From assembly GCA_017548275.1 (NCBI GenBank), contig JAFZAH010000003.1, forward strand, positions 78,217-142,216: a stretch of DNA of 64,000 nucleotides, in the 5' to 3' direction. This stretch comes from Prevotella sp. GTDB lineage: Bacteria; Bacteroidota; Bacteroidia; Bacteroidales; Bacteroidaceae. A program made the position numbers and the translations under genes. Positions 25,145 to 34,544 of the stretch are shown piece by piece (positions within the stretch are counted from its first letter, which is position 1; each line of letters starts with the position of its first letter). The notes under the pieces were generated by a model, which had not been told where the DNA came from, ran no database searches, and saw only the letters and a list, made by a program, of their open reading frames with translations.

Positions 25145-26577
25145 TGACACACTATCAAGGCATCAGACAAACGTGGAGGTCGGCATTTGCTGTCGGCCTT
25201 CTTGTATGGTGTCTGATATCATGTGGGGAAGGCAATAACCAACAGGGGGCGACCGCTCAAGCCGACGCCTTGCTCGACAGTGCCATGACCTACATCGACC
25301 TTGGCGACGACCAACGGGCGATGATGGCACTCAAACAGGCTGAGGGTTTGATTGACGAACTGCCAGACGCCAAGCAGCCTTTCCAAATCACCTATTATAT
25401 TGGATGGGTGAATGAGCGAAACAGGGCCTATACCCTGGCACAAGAATATTATGGGAAGGCGCTCGTCTACGCCCAAGAGATGCAACGGCCGCAACTCCAA
25501 CTTGACGTGCTTCTGAGACGGACACAGACATTTTTCGACATGAACCAACCCGACTCGGCATGGATGACCAACCAGGAGGCAGCGGTGCTCGCCAATCATG
25601 CCGACGACAGCCAACATGCCCTATTGCTGCGCCATACCGCCTATTATGAACTGCAACGCGACTCATTCGACAATGCCGCCCAACACGCCTATCAGTCGGC
25701 CATCATGGCACAAGACTCCACGTCGATGGGCGAGGCACTAGCCTTGTTGTGCGCCGCATATATCCGACAGGGAAATGACACCCAAGCCGAACTGGTGATG
25801 CGCACCATGCCCGGTCAAGACGGCGCCATGCGGCGCAACAGACTCTTGTTGCAAGGCGAATACATGGAGGGAAAAGGCGATTACGAGGAAGCCATGAAAG
25901 CGTATAAGCAACTGGTGGGCATCAACGACTCGTTGGCGCGGATGCAACGCAATGTGGAGTTGGTCAGTCTGCAGGAACGCTATGACCGAGAGGTTCTTTC
26001 ACGTGAGAAAGCCGAACAGCGCATCTGGTATTCACTAGCGATAATCGCATTGCTCTTTATCGTCTTCGGCACATGGCTCATTCTCAGCCGCCGCCACCGC
26101 CGCATCTATCGCCGCTACCATGAGGGATTACGCGACATGAACCGACAGTTAGGCGCGCGCGAACTGACCATCAGCGAACTGAAAGCGGACATCGACCGCC
26201 GTCTGACCGAGATGCAGACACTCCGGCAACAATTAAGCCAATTCTCATCGCAAACGGCCAGACGCGAGGTGGAAGAGATCTTCACGTCGGTATCGGACAC
26301 GAAAGCGGGCATCGACGTGCTCCACGCCATCGTCAGCGGACAAAACATCAGCCAGTTCGGAAGACGTGAGGAGACGGCGCTACGACAGGTTCTGCAACCT
26401 GTCAATCCACAGTTGGCGGCACAACTCGACTCTGCCACGCAACCACTCACGCCCAAAGAGGTGTTTTATTGTGTCATGCAACACTATGGCATGACCGATG
26501 AGCAAAAAGTCCAATCATTCTGCTGCACCCCTCAAGCCCTCCGCTCCATCAAAAGCCGGTTGGGTAAGAAACTGTAG
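25144..26577 (+). CDS. TPR lipoprotein with membrane helix, coiled coil and C-terminal HTH-like domain
   Basis: 477 residues from the ATG at 25144, which overlaps the preceding TGA by one base; a GTG one codon earlier is possible. A lipoprotein-like signal (VGLLVWCLISCGEGN) is followed by TPR-type helical pairs (about 40-275), a membrane helix (IWYSLAIIALLFIVFGTWLIL), a coiled coil (about 325-375), and a cytoplasmic tail LTPKEVFYCVMQHYGMTDEQ...TPQALRSIKSRLGKKL. The tail resembles the helix-turn-helix ends of Bacteroidota TPR regulators. This layout is common for membrane-bound sensors in the phylum. The ligand and the DNA target are unknown. Confidence 0.82.
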   Translation: MTHYQGIRQTWRSAFAVGLLVWCLISCGEGNNQQGATAQADALLDSAMTYIDLGDDQRAMMALKQAEGLIDELPDAKQPFQITYYIGWVNERNRAYTLAQEYYGKALVYAQEMQRPQLQLDVLLRRTQTFFDMNQPDSAWMTNQEAAVLANHADDSQHALLLRHTAYYELQRDSFDNAAQHAYQSAIMAQDSTSMGEALALLCAAYIRQGNDTQAELVMRTMPGQDGAMRRNRLLLQGEYMEGKGDYEEAMKAYKQLVGINDSLARMQRNVELVSLQERYDREVLSREKAEQRIWYSLAIIALLFIVFGTWLILSRRHRRIYRRYHEGLRDMNRQLGARELTISELKADIDRRLTEMQTLRQQLSQFSSQTARREVEEIFTSVSDTKAGIDVLHAIVSGQNISQFGRREETALRQVLQPVNPQLAAQLDSATQPLTPKEVFYCVMQHYGMTDEQKVQSFCCTPQALRSIKSRLGKKL

Positions 26578-26590
26578 AATGTAACAACCA

Positions 26591-26998
26591 TCATTTCATT
26601 ATGAAGGGTACGGGTAATATGTATTTTTGTCTGATTCTCTCACCATTCAGGCTTGCGGGATTCCAACGAGGCATGTTTTTCACCAACCGAAGCGCCTCCT
26701 CGTCGAATGCGGGATCAAGGCTGCGCACGACCTTCACATCACTGATGGTGCCGTCTCTCTCGACCATGAAACTAACGGTGACACGCCCCTGAACACATGA
26801 TTCAACATCAGGCCACTGCAAATTCTCTTCCAGATAGCGTCGCAACGCTGCAGGTCCACCAGGAAAAGAAGCTTGCATCTCGGGATCGGAGAAAATACGC
26901 TCTTGTCTTACACTGTCTTTGCGTTCTACCACTTCTTGTGCCGACAGGGTCATGCCCCATGTTGACAGCATCATGAATATCAATACTTTATTTTTCAT
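26591..26998 (-). CDS. Secreted TonB C-terminal-domain protein
   Basis: 135 residues from the ATG at 26996-26998; a promoter 19-49 bp upstream supports this start. A signal peptide (MKNKVLIFMMLSTWGMTLSAQ) replaces the usual TonB membrane anchor and proline-rich linker. The rest is a TonB C-terminal domain: GRVTVSFMVERDGTISDVKV, then DPAFDEEALRLVKNMPRWNPA and a final strand. Full TonB anchors to ExbB/ExbD; here a cleaved signal would make a free periplasmic domain, as seen in several Bacteroidota proteins of unclear role. It converges with the TPR gene, with 13 bp between the stop codons. Confidence 0.88.
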   Translation of the reverse strand: MKNKVLIFMMLSTWGMTLSAQEVVERKDSVRQERIFSDPEMQASFPGGPAALRRYLEENLQWPDVESCVQGRVTVSFMVERDGTISDVKVVRSLDPAFDEEALRLVKNMPRWNPASLNGERIRQKYILPVPFIMK

Positions 26999-27016
26999 AA
27001 CGATTGATTTTTGATG

Positions 27017-27047
27017 CAAAGATAGTTTACTTTTGGCTCATTTACAA
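27017..27047 (-). promoter_or_regulatory. Promoter of the TonB-domain protein gene
   Basis: On the minus strand: TTG (27045-27047), a 20-bp spacer, and TATCTTTG (27017-27024). Confidence 0.7.
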
Positions 27048-27186
27048 TACCCTATAGAATATTGACACAAAAGGAAAATGCAATCTGCTGAAAGATAACG
27101 TGTTACATATTCGACACAGATACTTTTGACACGACAAGTTTTCGCTTTGGCTCTCCTAAGGATGTCAGCCATCTCCAATGTAGGAG

Positions 27187-27217
27187 CAAAAATGAAGGGC
27201 GTTTTAACACGCCCTTC
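27187..27217 (-). terminator. Intrinsic terminator of the sigma-factor operon
   Basis: Stem GAAGGGCGT (27194-27202) / ACGCCCTTC (27209-27217). Read on the minus strand the hairpin is followed by ATTTTTG, 25 bp after the sigma gene stop. Confidence 0.75.
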
Positions 27218-27241
27218 CACAACAAACCCTATCAACACCCT

Positions 27242-27931
27242 TTATGCCACATGACTGTAGTTCAGATTTGCCTCCTCATGGAAAATATTGAGGAGGCGTG
27301 CCATTTGTTGCTCGTTCAGATTGTATTTGCGCGCGAAGTCAGAAGTTGTGTAACCCTTCTGCCCCATATCGTACATATCTTTAAGCAGTTTTCCTGTACC
27401 ATATATGCGCTTGTCAACACGAAGTTTAAGACCATTAAGCGCGTCTTCGTAGCGAACTTTATAATCTGCCGCCAAGTAGGACGCTCCGGTCAAAGTGTCT
27501 ATCATAGTGATACTTTCGTTATCGTCCTCAAAGATTTTCTCGTCAAGAGACTTGCACACGTACTTTTGCTTAAATAGTTTATCAACATTGCGAATCTCCC
27601 TCTCAACATACCAAGTTGCATATGAAATGAAGCGCCACCCTAGACTTGCGTCAAACTTTTCGGTCGCCTTGATAAGACCTTCACAACCGGCTATGATGCG
27701 GTCTTCCAAAGGTGCGTGCGTCCATAATGGTTGTTTTGCCACTTTTAGTGCGTATCGCATATTTGCCACCACAAGTTCGTTGCGTGCATTGACGTCTCCT
27801 TCTTTAATGCGGAGCCAAAGATCGTACTCTTGTTTGTCTGATAATGGTTTTGTCTTGTTGATGTCGCTCGTCAATCTTTTTAAGCAACTGGTGCTACGGT
27901 CTGTGAAGATAATTCTATTATTATTTATCAT
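27242..27931 (-). CDS. Sigma-70 family RNA polymerase sigma factor, small atypical type
   Basis: 229 residues. Region 2 is clear: NELVVANMRYALKVAKQ (2.1), then GCEGLIKATEKFDASLGWRFISYATWYVEREI (2.2-2.4), close to the primary-sigma pattern but with YVEREI in place of WIRQAI. The region-4-like end (GYTTSDFARKYNLNEQQMARLL) is a short helix-turn-helix. The central part (DEKIFEDDNESITMIDTLTG) mirrors the region 3 start of primary factors, so it is an RpoD-like alternative sigma rather than an ECF type. It lies 29 bp after the companion gene, and its start codon falls in a perfect hairpin. The target promoters are unknown. Confidence 0.87.
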   Translation of the reverse strand: MINNNRIIFTDRSTSCLKRLTSDINKTKPLSDKQEYDLWLRIKEGDVNARNELVVANMRYALKVAKQPLWTHAPLEDRIIAGCEGLIKATEKFDASLGWRFISYATWYVEREIRNVDKLFKQKYVCKSLDEKIFEDDNESITMIDTLTGASYLAADYKVRYEDALNGLKLRVDKRIYGTGKLLKDMYDMGQKGYTTSDFARKYNLNEQQMARLLNIFHEEANLNYSHVA

Positions 27932-27949
27932 ATTTTAAAAAAAAATATG
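27929..27949 (-). promoter_or_regulatory. Hairpin containing the sigma-factor start codon
   Basis: CATATTTT (27929-27936) and AAAATATG (27942-27949) are exact inverted repeats around A5. In the mRNA the initiating AUG closes the 3' arm, next to a run of nine U. It could hide the start codon or promote slippage; both are inferences. Confidence 0.5.
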
Positions 27950-27960
27950 TTATCAGGTTA

Positions 27961-28503
27961 TTAATTATTGATACTGAGAGAGTTGTCTATTATGACTGTA
28001 CCTCCTTGCTGTACGAAAGGAATAAGTGTCTTGCCATTGTGCCTCTGTGGGCGGTCGATTACCAATTGTTCTTCCGATGGGGCGACCTGGCGTATTGCTT
28101 TGCGCGATTGACTGACTGACTGGCTGAAGAAATGATTGAAATCTGTTCTGTCTATAGTATTCAGCAGCGAATCGTAGTCCCTAAGGTATATCTGACAGTA
28201 CAACTTGCGCAGCTCTTGATAGTTGTTTGCCTCTAAAGACCTTCGTTGAAACCCCTTAGGGTGAAGTAACGCGTAAATATAGATTAGTCGTGAATAGCGG
28301 TCTGGAAATTTGACTTCTGTCTCTGTGCCGTCTTCTTGTATCAGCAACACTTGATATCTTCCACCTGTTGTGCCTTGTGCTCTTACTTCGATCGCTATCG
28401 TTTGTTTCCTTAGTTTTTCATCAGCCAACATGTATTCTTTCAACCGGCGCCTTATTTCTTCGTCCGACATGTTTTCTATTAAGCGTGTAATACAATCTTG
28501 CAT
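27961..28503 (-). CDS. Hypothetical protein co-transcribed with the sigma factor
   Basis: 180 residues, no signal or membrane helix. The N-terminus is charged and helical (MSDEEIRRRLKEYMLADEKL). A strand pair (RYQVLLIQEDGTETEVKF) and a helical Arg/Tyr-rich part (DRYSRLIYIYALLHPKGFQR) follow. The end (HNGKTLIPFVQQGGTVIIDNSL) could be a wing-like beta-hairpin, so a winged-helix DNA-binding protein is possible, but I do not recognise the family. The position directly upstream of the sigma gene suggests a regulator or anti-sigma partner. It is preceded by a long gene-free leader. Confidence 0.7.
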   Translation of the reverse strand: MQDCITRLIENMSDEEIRRRLKEYMLADEKLRKQTIAIEVRAQGTTGGRYQVLLIQEDGTETEVKFPDRYSRLIYIYALLHPKGFQRRSLEANNYQELRKLYCQIYLRDYDSLLNTIDRTDFNHFFSQSVSQSRKAIRQVAPSEEQLVIDRPQRHNGKTLIPFVQQGGTVIIDNSLSINN

Positions 28504-29417
28504 ATTAAAATATTCAAGTTCACAATTGAAAATAAGAAATGATGATGAGGAGTCTCTATAGAGAAGGGGATTTCAAATCATCGTATTAGATAGTAGTTTT
28601 ACTTCAGATGATCATAAAATTGATGAATAATTAAATTAAGGTATAAGTGGTTATCGCAAGAGAGATTCGTTGGAGAGAACGATTTACGCGTCTAGTCAAG
28701 TATGGTTTTAGTTTTTCAGATGTCACAAAAAACTCATTTTGCCAGGGAAATAATGATTAAAATTAAGGTAGAAAATAGATTAAGAAGTAAAGTAGAGGGG
28801 AATCCTTAGATTAGTTCAATTGCACTGTTTGATAATGTTTTTCAACTGGTCATATTGGTCCTATATTTTTCGGAATGCAAAGGTAATACTTAATTCTGAA
28901 ATACCAAAATGAATTAATGTTTTTTAAGAAAAAACCTGTATTGCCAATAAAAGTTATATCAATAAAGCGTATTTCTCATTTATTTGTCATTGCCTATCCA
29001 CAAGTACATCATCATTGCGAAAAGGCTGTCGAACTGTGAGGAATCCATCATATTACTATCGTTTTTCCTATGCAAAGGTATGAAAAAAGTCAAGCTTTTG
29101 CTGAACTTTTATACGTATAACATGCTATTCGGGGGCAAATTCTATACATTTGCCTAAAAAACAATCCTCACTTCACATCCTCAAAACCTAAGACCTTATA
29201 GCCTAAGATATCGAAGACTTTCAAAATTACTACAATTTATATGCCACGAGAAAGGGACATACCGTTCTTTTTTGGCTGCAAGACCATGGCAACATGTGCG
29301 ATTGCCTGTTAAATGTTGTTTTTTTATGCACTTTTCGTGTCAATATGCAATGATTTTCCTAAAAAAGTAATAATTTTGCAACCGATTTTTAGATTACAAC
29401 GTTTAATTGAATTTTTT
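28504..29417. other. Gene-free region with minus-strand promoters and a long leader
   Basis: No credible ORF on either strand; the frames are closed by many stops and the DNA is AT-rich. A good minus-strand promoter lies at 28878-28908 and a second TACCTTTG box at 29073-29080, so about 370-570 nt would be transcribed before the 180-residue gene. A hairpin-prone part (GATGAT at about 28541 / ATCATC at about 28577) sits near its 3' end. The plus-strand box TAATTTTG (29371-29378) probably serves the XRE-cupin gene. Confidence 0.6.
28878..28908 (-). promoter_or_regulatory. Promoter of the sigma-factor operon (distal)
   Basis: On the minus strand: TTTG (28905-28908), a 19-bp spacer, and TACCTTTG (28878-28885). 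The first gene starts 375 bp downstream. Confidence 0.7.
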
Positions 29418-30002
29418 ATGTCTAATCATCAAATTTTAGTAGGTAAAAAAATCAAGGGTGTGAGAGAGGCGAAAAACCTCTCTGTTGAGGAAGTGGCTGA
29501 AAGAAGCGGACTTTCGGTGGAACAAATCAACTCGATTGAGAACGACGTGAATCTGCCGTCTCTGGGTCCGCTGATTAAGATAGCACGGGCACTGGGTGTG
29601 AGACTGGGCACATTTCTCGACGACAACGACGCTTTGGGACCTGTCGTCTGCCGTGCAAGCGAACGTGAGCAAAACAACAGCATCAGTTTCTCGAACGACG
29701 CTGCCGACGCGCGCAAACACATGGCTTACCATCCTCTGGCACAGCAAAAGACCGGCCGACACATGGAGCCGTTCATCATCGACATCCATCCGGAGGAGAA
29801 GCCCGACTTCAAACTCTCCGCACATGAGGGCGAAGAGTTTATCTACGTCATGAGCGGCGAGATAGAAGTGGATTACGGCAAGGAGAAGTATCAGTTGGCC
29901 GAGGGCGACAGCATCTTCTACGACTCCATCGTGAAGCACCATGTGCATGGTGTGCCGGGTAAGGCCGCCAAAATCCTCGCTGTGGTGTATATTCCCTTTT
30001 AA
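29418..30002 (+). CDS. XRE-family regulator with C-terminal cupin domain
   Basis: 194 residues from the ATG at 29418; a longer frame exists but begins upstream of the probable promoter box. Residues about 8-65 are an XRE helix-turn-helix (IKGVREAKNLSVEEVAERSG, then SVEQINSIENDVNLPSLGPL). The C-terminal half is a cupin_2 barrel (KPDFKLSAHEGEEFIYVMSG, then GDSIFYDSIVKHHVHG). Such proteins bind DNA through the HTH and a small effector in the barrel. The acyl-CoA synthetase gene starts 94 bp downstream on the same strand, so control of that gene or co-expression with it is likely. Confidence 0.9.
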   Translation: MSNHQILVGKKIKGVREAKNLSVEEVAERSGLSVEQINSIENDVNLPSLGPLIKIARALGVRLGTFLDDNDALGPVVCRASEREQNNSISFSNDAADARKHMAYHPLAQQKTGRHMEPFIIDIHPEEKPDFKLSAHEGEEFIYVMSGEIEVDYGKEKYQLAEGDSIFYDSIVKHHVHGVPGKAAKILAVVYIPF

Positions 30003-30009
30003 GAAGCCT

Positions 30010-30048
30010 CACCCCCACCCCTCTCCAAAGGGCGAGGGGAGTAATTGC
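30010..30048. repeat. GC-rich intergenic palindrome, copy 3
   Basis: CCCCTC (30018-30023) pairs with GAGGGG (30034-30039), followed by AGTAATTG. Same family as 492-526 and 16428-16464. It lies just after the XRE-cupin stop and could weaken read-through into the next gene. Confidence 0.6.
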
Positions 30049-30096
30049 TTCGTTTATGATGGACATATTTCTCTACTTCTTCTCTCTTAAATAATC

Positions 30097-31749
30097 ATGC
30101 AACAACTATTTGAACGCACATTAGGGCAGTGGCTCGAGCATTGGGCTGAGACCACCCCCGACAAAGAATACATCGTATATAGCGACCGCGACCTGCGCTT
30201 CACATGGAGCCAGTTTAATGAGCGTGTCGATAACTTGGCGAAAGGTCTGCTAGCCATCGGCGTGAAAAAAGGGTCGAATGTGGGCATCTGGGCTACGAAT
30301 GTGCCCGACTGGCTCACGTTTCTTTATGCCACGGCGAAAATCGGCGCTGTGCTCGTCACGGTCAATACCAACTACAAACAGGCTGAGTTGGAATATCTCT
30401 GCAAGGACTCAGACATGCACACCCTTTGCATCACCGACGGTACATGGGAGTGCGACTATGTCGAGATGACCTATAAGATGTTGCCCGAACTGCGCGAGTG
30501 CGAACGCGGACATCTTAAGAGCGAGCGCTTCCCCTGCATGAAAAACGTCGTTTTCATCGGCATGGAGAAATACCGCGGCATGTACAACACCGCCGAATTG
30601 CTTCTGTTGGGCCAGAACATTGAAGACGAGACGCTCGACGAGGTGAAACGCAACGTCACTTGTCACGATGTGGTTAATATGCAATACACCTCTGGCACCA
30701 CAGGATTCCCCAAGGGCGTGATGCTCACACATTATAATATTACTAACGACGGATTTATCACGGGCGAGAACATGGAGTTCACGCAAGACGACAAACTGTG
30801 CGTCTGCGTGCCGCTCTTCCATTGTTTCGGAGTGGTGCTCGCCACGATGAACTGCCTCACGCACGGATGCACCGAGGTCATGGTCGAGAAGTTCGACCCG
30901 CTCGTTGTGCTGGCGTCTATTCATAAAGAGCGGTGTACTGCCGTTTATGGCGTGCCCACGATGTTCATCGCCGAATTGAACCACCCGATGTTTTCGATGT
31001 TCGACATGAGCAGTCTGCGCACCGGCATCATGGCTGGCAGCCTTTGTCCTGTGGAACTGATGAAACAGGTGTCGGAAAAGATGTTCCTTACCATCACCAG
31101 CGTATATGGTCTGACGGAGAGTTCGCCCGGCATGACCCAGAGCAATATCCACGACACATTCGAGCAGCGCTGCACCACCGTAGGCCGCGACTTTCCCTTT
31201 GTCGAGGTCAAGGTGCTCGACCCCGAGACCGGCGAGGAGTGCCCTGTGGGTGTGCAGGGCGAGATGTGCTGCCGCGGATTCAACGTGATGAAAGGTTACT
31301 ACAAGAATCCACAGGCCACTGCCGAAGTTATCGACAAAAACGGATTCCTCCACTCCGGTGATCTCGGCGTGAAGGACGAGCAGGGATTCTACCGCATCAC
31401 GGGACGTATCAAGGACATGATTATCCGTGGCGGTGAGAATGTGTATCCGCGCGAGATTGAGGAATTCCTCTATCACATGCCCGGCATCAAAGACGTGCAG
31501 GTTGCCGCCGTACCCTCGAAGAAATACGGCGAGGAGGTGGGCGCATTTATCATCCTCAATGATGGTGTTAAGATGGAGCCCGAGGATGTGCGCGACTTCT
31601 GCAAAGGAAAAATCGCACGATACAAGACACCCAAATACGTATTCTTTGTAGATGAGTTCCCCCTTACCGGTTCAGGAAAAATCCAGAAGTTCAAACTCAA
31701 GGAGATGAGCCTCCAACTCTGCGAAAAAATGGGAATAGAGGTGATATAA
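30097..31749 (+). CDS. AMP-forming acyl-CoA synthetase
   Basis: 550 residues of the ANL adenylating superfamily. The P-loop [11 protein letters not shown] lies at 197-207, the motif [10 protein letters not shown] in the middle, the hinge [19 protein letters not shown] and the catalytic Lys motif [12 protein letters not shown] near the C-terminus. It activates a carboxylic acid to acyl-AMP and then acyl-CoA; similarity to medium/long-chain fatty acyl-CoA ligases (FadD-like) is closest, but chain length cannot be read from sequence. There is no signal or membrane segment. It pairs with the upstream XRE-cupin regulator and ends at a heptamer-built terminator. Confidence 0.92.
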   Translation: MQQLFERTLGQWLEHWAETTPDKEYIVYSDRDLRFTWSQFNERVDNLAKGLLAIGVKKGSNVGIWATNVPDWLTFLYATAKIGAVLVTVNTNYKQAELEYLCKDSDMHTLCITDGTWECDYVEMTYKMLPELRECERGHLKSERFPCMKNVVFIGMEKYRGMYNTAELLLLGQNIEDETLDEVKRNVTCHDVVNMQYTSGTTGFPKGVMLTHYNITNDGFITGENMEFTQDDKLCVCVPLFHCFGVVLATMNCLTHGCTEVMVEKFDPLVVLASIHKERCTAVYGVPTMFIAELNHPMFSMFDMSSLRTGIMAGSLCPVELMKQVSEKMFLTITSVYGLTESSPGMTQSNIHDTFEQRCTTVGRDFPFVEVKVLDPETGEECPVGVQGEMCCRGFNVMKGYYKNPQATAEVIDKNGFLHSGDLGVKDEQGFYRITGRIKDMIIRGGENVYPREIEEFLYHMPGIKDVQVAAVPSKKYGEEVGAFIILNDGVKMEPEDVRDFCKGKIARYKTPKYVFFVDEFPLTGSGKIQKFKLKEMSLQLCEKMGIEVI

Positions 31750-31750
31750 A

Positions 31751-31797
31751 TACGAAATACGAAATACGAGTAATAATTCATATTTCGTATTTTTTAT
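31751..31797 (+). terminator. Terminator built from TACGAAA heptamers
   Basis: Two TACGAAA units and a third variant TACGAGT (31751-31771) pair with TATTTCGTATTT (31781-31792), giving a 12-bp stem followed by a T-rich tail. It starts one base after the synthetase stop codon. Confidence 0.7.
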
Positions 31798-31840
31798 TTC
31801 AATTTTTGAAATTCGTAATTCTTATTTCAAATATATTCCC

Positions 31841-31848
31841 TACCTTTG
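31841..31848 (+). promoter_or_regulatory. -7 box upstream of thrS
   Basis: TACCTTTG, 27 bp before the thrS ATG. No TTTG is found at the right distance, so this is supported by the -7 element only. Confidence 0.5.
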
Positions 31849-31875
31849 CAGCCGAATCTTTAAAACTATATTTGT

Positions 31876-33840
31876 ATGTTAGTAAAAATCACTTTTCCCG
31901 ACGGTCATGTGCGTGAATACGAACAGGGCGTGACGGGGCTTCAAATCGCAGAGAGCATCTCACCGGCTCTCGCCCGCGACGTTGTATCTTGCGGGGTCAA
32001 TGGTGAGACCGTGGAACTCAACCGACCTATCATGGAAGATGCCACAGTGGAACTCTACAAGTTCGACCACGAGGAAGGCAAACACACCTTCTGGCACACC
32101 TCTGCCCATCTGCTCGCCGAGGCGCTGCAGGAGTTGTATCCCGGCATTCAATTCGGATTCGGCCCTGCTGTTGAGAACGGATTTTTCTATGACGTGATGC
32201 CCAAAGAAGGCGATGTCATCAGCGAGAGCGACTTCCCCAAAATCGAGGAGAAGATGCGCGAACTGGCGAAAAAGAACGAGCCGGTAGTACGCCGCGACGT
32301 AAGCAAAACTGACGCATTGAAGGAGTTTGCCGATGACGGTCAGACTTACAAGTGCGAGCACATCGAGCAAGACCTCGAAGACGGCACCATCTCCACATAC
32401 ACCCAGGGCGCGTTTACAGACCTCTGCCGTGGTCCGCACCTCATGTCAACCGGAGCCATCAAGGCCATCAAGATAACCAGCGTGGCTGGCGCATTCTGGC
32501 GCGGCGACGCCAAGCGCGAGCAGATGACCCGTATCTACGGCATTACCTTCCCCAAGAAGAAGATGCTCGACGAGTATCTCGTCATGCTGGAGGAGGCAAA
32601 GAAGCGTGACCACCGCAAAATCGGTAAGGAGATGGAACTCTTCATGTTCTCCGACCGCGTAGGCAAGGGTCTTCCCATCTGGTTGCCCAAAGGCACCGAT
32701 TTGCGTCTGCGTTTGCAAGAGTTGCTGCGTAAGGTCCAGAAGAATTTCGGCTATAAGGAGGTCATCACTCCGCATATCGGCGGAAAGAACCTCTACGTGA
32801 CCAGTGGTCATTATGCCCACTACAGCAAAGACGCGTTCCGCCCCATCACCACACCTGAGGAGGGTGAGGAATATATGCTCAAGCCCATGAACTGTCCCCA
32901 CCACTGTGAGGTGTTCGCATGGAAACCGCGTTCATACAAAGACCTGCCCCTTCGCATCGCTGAGTTCGGCACCGTCTATCGCTATGAGAAGAGCGGCGAG
33001 TTGCACGGACTGACCCGCGTACGCTCCTTCACGCAGGATGACGCACACATCTTCTGCCGTCCCGATCAGGTGAAGACGGAATTCCTGCGCGTGATGGACA
33101 TCATCCAGGCGGTGTTTAAGACCTTCCAATTCGAAAATGTTGAGGCGCAAATCTCACTGCGCGACCCGAAGGACACCGAGAAATACATCGGTACCGATGA
33201 GATGTGGGCAGAGAGTGAACAAGCCATTATCGATGCTTGCAAAGAGAAAGGTTTGGAAGCCAAACAAGTACAAGGCGAAGCCGCTTTCTACGGTCCTAAA
33301 CTCGACTTCATGGTCAAGGATGCCATCGGACGTCGTTGGCAGTTGGGTACCATTCAGGTCGATTACAACCTGCCGCAGCGTTTCAAACTCGAATACACCG
33401 CCGAAGACAACTCCAAGCAGACTCCGGTGATGATACACCGCGCACCCTTCGGTTCCATGGAGCGTTTCACGGCCGTGCTCATCGAGCATACCGCCGGACA
33501 CTTCCCCCTGTGGCTCGCACCCGACCAGGTGGCCATCCTGCCCATCTCCGAAAAATACAATGACTATGCCATCGAGGTGGCTCGGTTCCTCGACAGCAAG
33601 GGCGTGCGCGCCACCATCGACGACCGCAACGAGAAGATTGGCCGCAAGATTCGTGACAACGAAATCAAGCGCGTTCCTTACATGGTGGTCGTAGGTGAGA
33701 AAGAAGCCGCCGACGGCACCGTCGCCATGCGTGTGCAGGGTGGAGGCGAACAGGCAGTCCTTTCCAAAGAAGATTTCGCCGCCCGCGTGTGCAATGAAGT
33801 GGCAGCCCAACTCGCCGCCGCTGACATCAGACCGGAATAA
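31876..33840 (+). CDS. thrS: Threonyl-tRNA synthetase
   Basis: 654 residues, full length. In order: N-terminal TGS domain ([20 protein letters not shown]), second editing domain with [10 protein letters not shown], class-II catalytic core, and an anticodon-binding domain ([20 protein letters not shown]). Motif 2 is seen at [20 protein letters not shown]. The zinc ligands of ThrRS are recognisable in [15 protein letters not shown] and IHRAPFGS. It charges tRNA-Thr and hydrolyses mischarged Ser-tRNA. In many bacteria thrS directly precedes infC-rpmI-rplT; here two minus-strand genes intervene. Confidence 0.98.
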   Translation: MLVKITFPDGHVREYEQGVTGLQIAESISPALARDVVSCGVNGETVELNRPIMEDATVELYKFDHEEGKHTFWHTSAHLLAEALQELYPGIQFGFGPAVENGFFYDVMPKEGDVISESDFPKIEEKMRELAKKNEPVVRRDVSKTDALKEFADDGQTYKCEHIEQDLEDGTISTYTQGAFTDLCRGPHLMSTGAIKAIKITSVAGAFWRGDAKREQMTRIYGITFPKKKMLDEYLVMLEEAKKRDHRKIGKEMELFMFSDRVGKGLPIWLPKGTDLRLRLQELLRKVQKNFGYKEVITPHIGGKNLYVTSGHYAHYSKDAFRPITTPEEGEEYMLKPMNCPHHCEVFAWKPRSYKDLPLRIAEFGTVYRYEKSGELHGLTRVRSFTQDDAHIFCRPDQVKTEFLRVMDIIQAVFKTFQFENVEAQISLRDPKDTEKYIGTDEMWAESEQAIIDACKEKGLEAKQVQGEAAFYGPKLDFMVKDAIGRRWQLGTIQVDYNLPQRFKLEYTAEDNSKQTPVMIHRAPFGSMERFTAVLIEHTAGHFPLWLAPDQVAILPISEKYNDYAIEVARFLDSKGVRATIDDRNEKIGRKIRDNEIKRVPYMVVVGEKEAADGTVAMRVQGGGEQAVLSKEDFAARVCNEVAAQLAAADIRPE

Positions 33841-33884
33841 GACATTGTGAGAGTTTGCCTTTATGACAGGCTCAATAAACGACA

Positions 33885-33958
33885 ACGAATTTCACCAATT
33901 TTGCGAATCCTAATAGTATCCTTATGCGGATTTTGTTCGCAAAAATGGTGAAATTCGT
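33885..33958. repeat. Long inverted repeat downstream of thrS
   Basis: Arms of 23 bp (33885-33907 and 33936-33958) match with one mismatch and a 28-bp loop. It lies between convergent genes and may end both transcripts, although no T-run follows directly. Confidence 0.75.
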
Positions 33959-33990
33959 AGTATTACCAGACTTGTAAATGAACGGACGAC

Positions 33991-34443
33991 TTATTCCTTT
34001 ACAAGATCGAGGTTGTTGCCGGCGGTGAGGTGTTGTTCGTCAAGTAAGTCGGTCATGTTGTATGAGAGCACCAGTTCCCAACCGTCGTCACCTTTCAGAC
34101 GGACCTTATCCCCATCGATGGTGTAAGTGCCCTTGCGCATCACGTCAATCAAGTCGCCGTTTTTAGTCTTTTCAAAGTCTTGATACTCGAATGTGCCATC
34201 CGATTTCAATGAAAGGTTATGCTGGTCGCCCGACGGTTCACTCCAATTGCCTTGCAACGTGCTCATCAGGGGCGCTATTGACTCGACAGCTGTTGCGGTT
34301 TCAACACTGTCGCATGCAACTGTATTTAAAGTCTCTTCGACGGGTAGAGTATTGTTGTCCTTCTTCTTAGGTTTTTCACTACAGTCAGATAACATCAGGC
34401 AGCAGCCCAGCGCCATGATGAATAAAAAACATTTACGTGCCAT
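33991..34443 (-). CDS. Small lipoprotein, lipocalin-like
   Basis: 150 residues. Lipoprotein signal MARKCFLFIMALGCCLMLSDC with the lipobox Cys at 21, then a Lys/Thr/Glu-rich linker. From about 65 on the pattern LQGNWSEPSGDQHNLSLKSD, then GTFEYQDF and GTYTIDGDKVRLKGDDGW, fits the lipocalin-like or copper-resistance-type small barrel common in Bacteroidota. The ligand is unknown. A TATATTTG box lies 26 bp upstream (34470-34477). Together with the WG-repeat gene it separates thrS from infC. Confidence 0.75.
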   Translation of the reverse strand: MARKCFLFIMALGCCLMLSDCSEKPKKKDNNTLPVEETLNTVACDSVETATAVESIAPLMSTLQGNWSEPSGDQHNLSLKSDGTFEYQDFEKTKNGDLIDVMRKGTYTIDGDKVRLKGDDGWELVLSYNMTDLLDEQHLTAGNNLDLVKE

Positions 34444-34544
34444 CTTTGTAATTGATATGATTATTGATGCAAATATAACACTATTTTTTCATTCATAGTA
34501 ACAATAAATGTTATTATTTGTTTTTCTTCTTGCATATTTTCACC

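Noticed and set aside
30409-31476. 355-codon open frame on the minus strand, His-rich
   Set aside because: Antisense to the acyl-CoA synthetase; its His/Val-rich composition is what the complement of that GC-rich gene would give.
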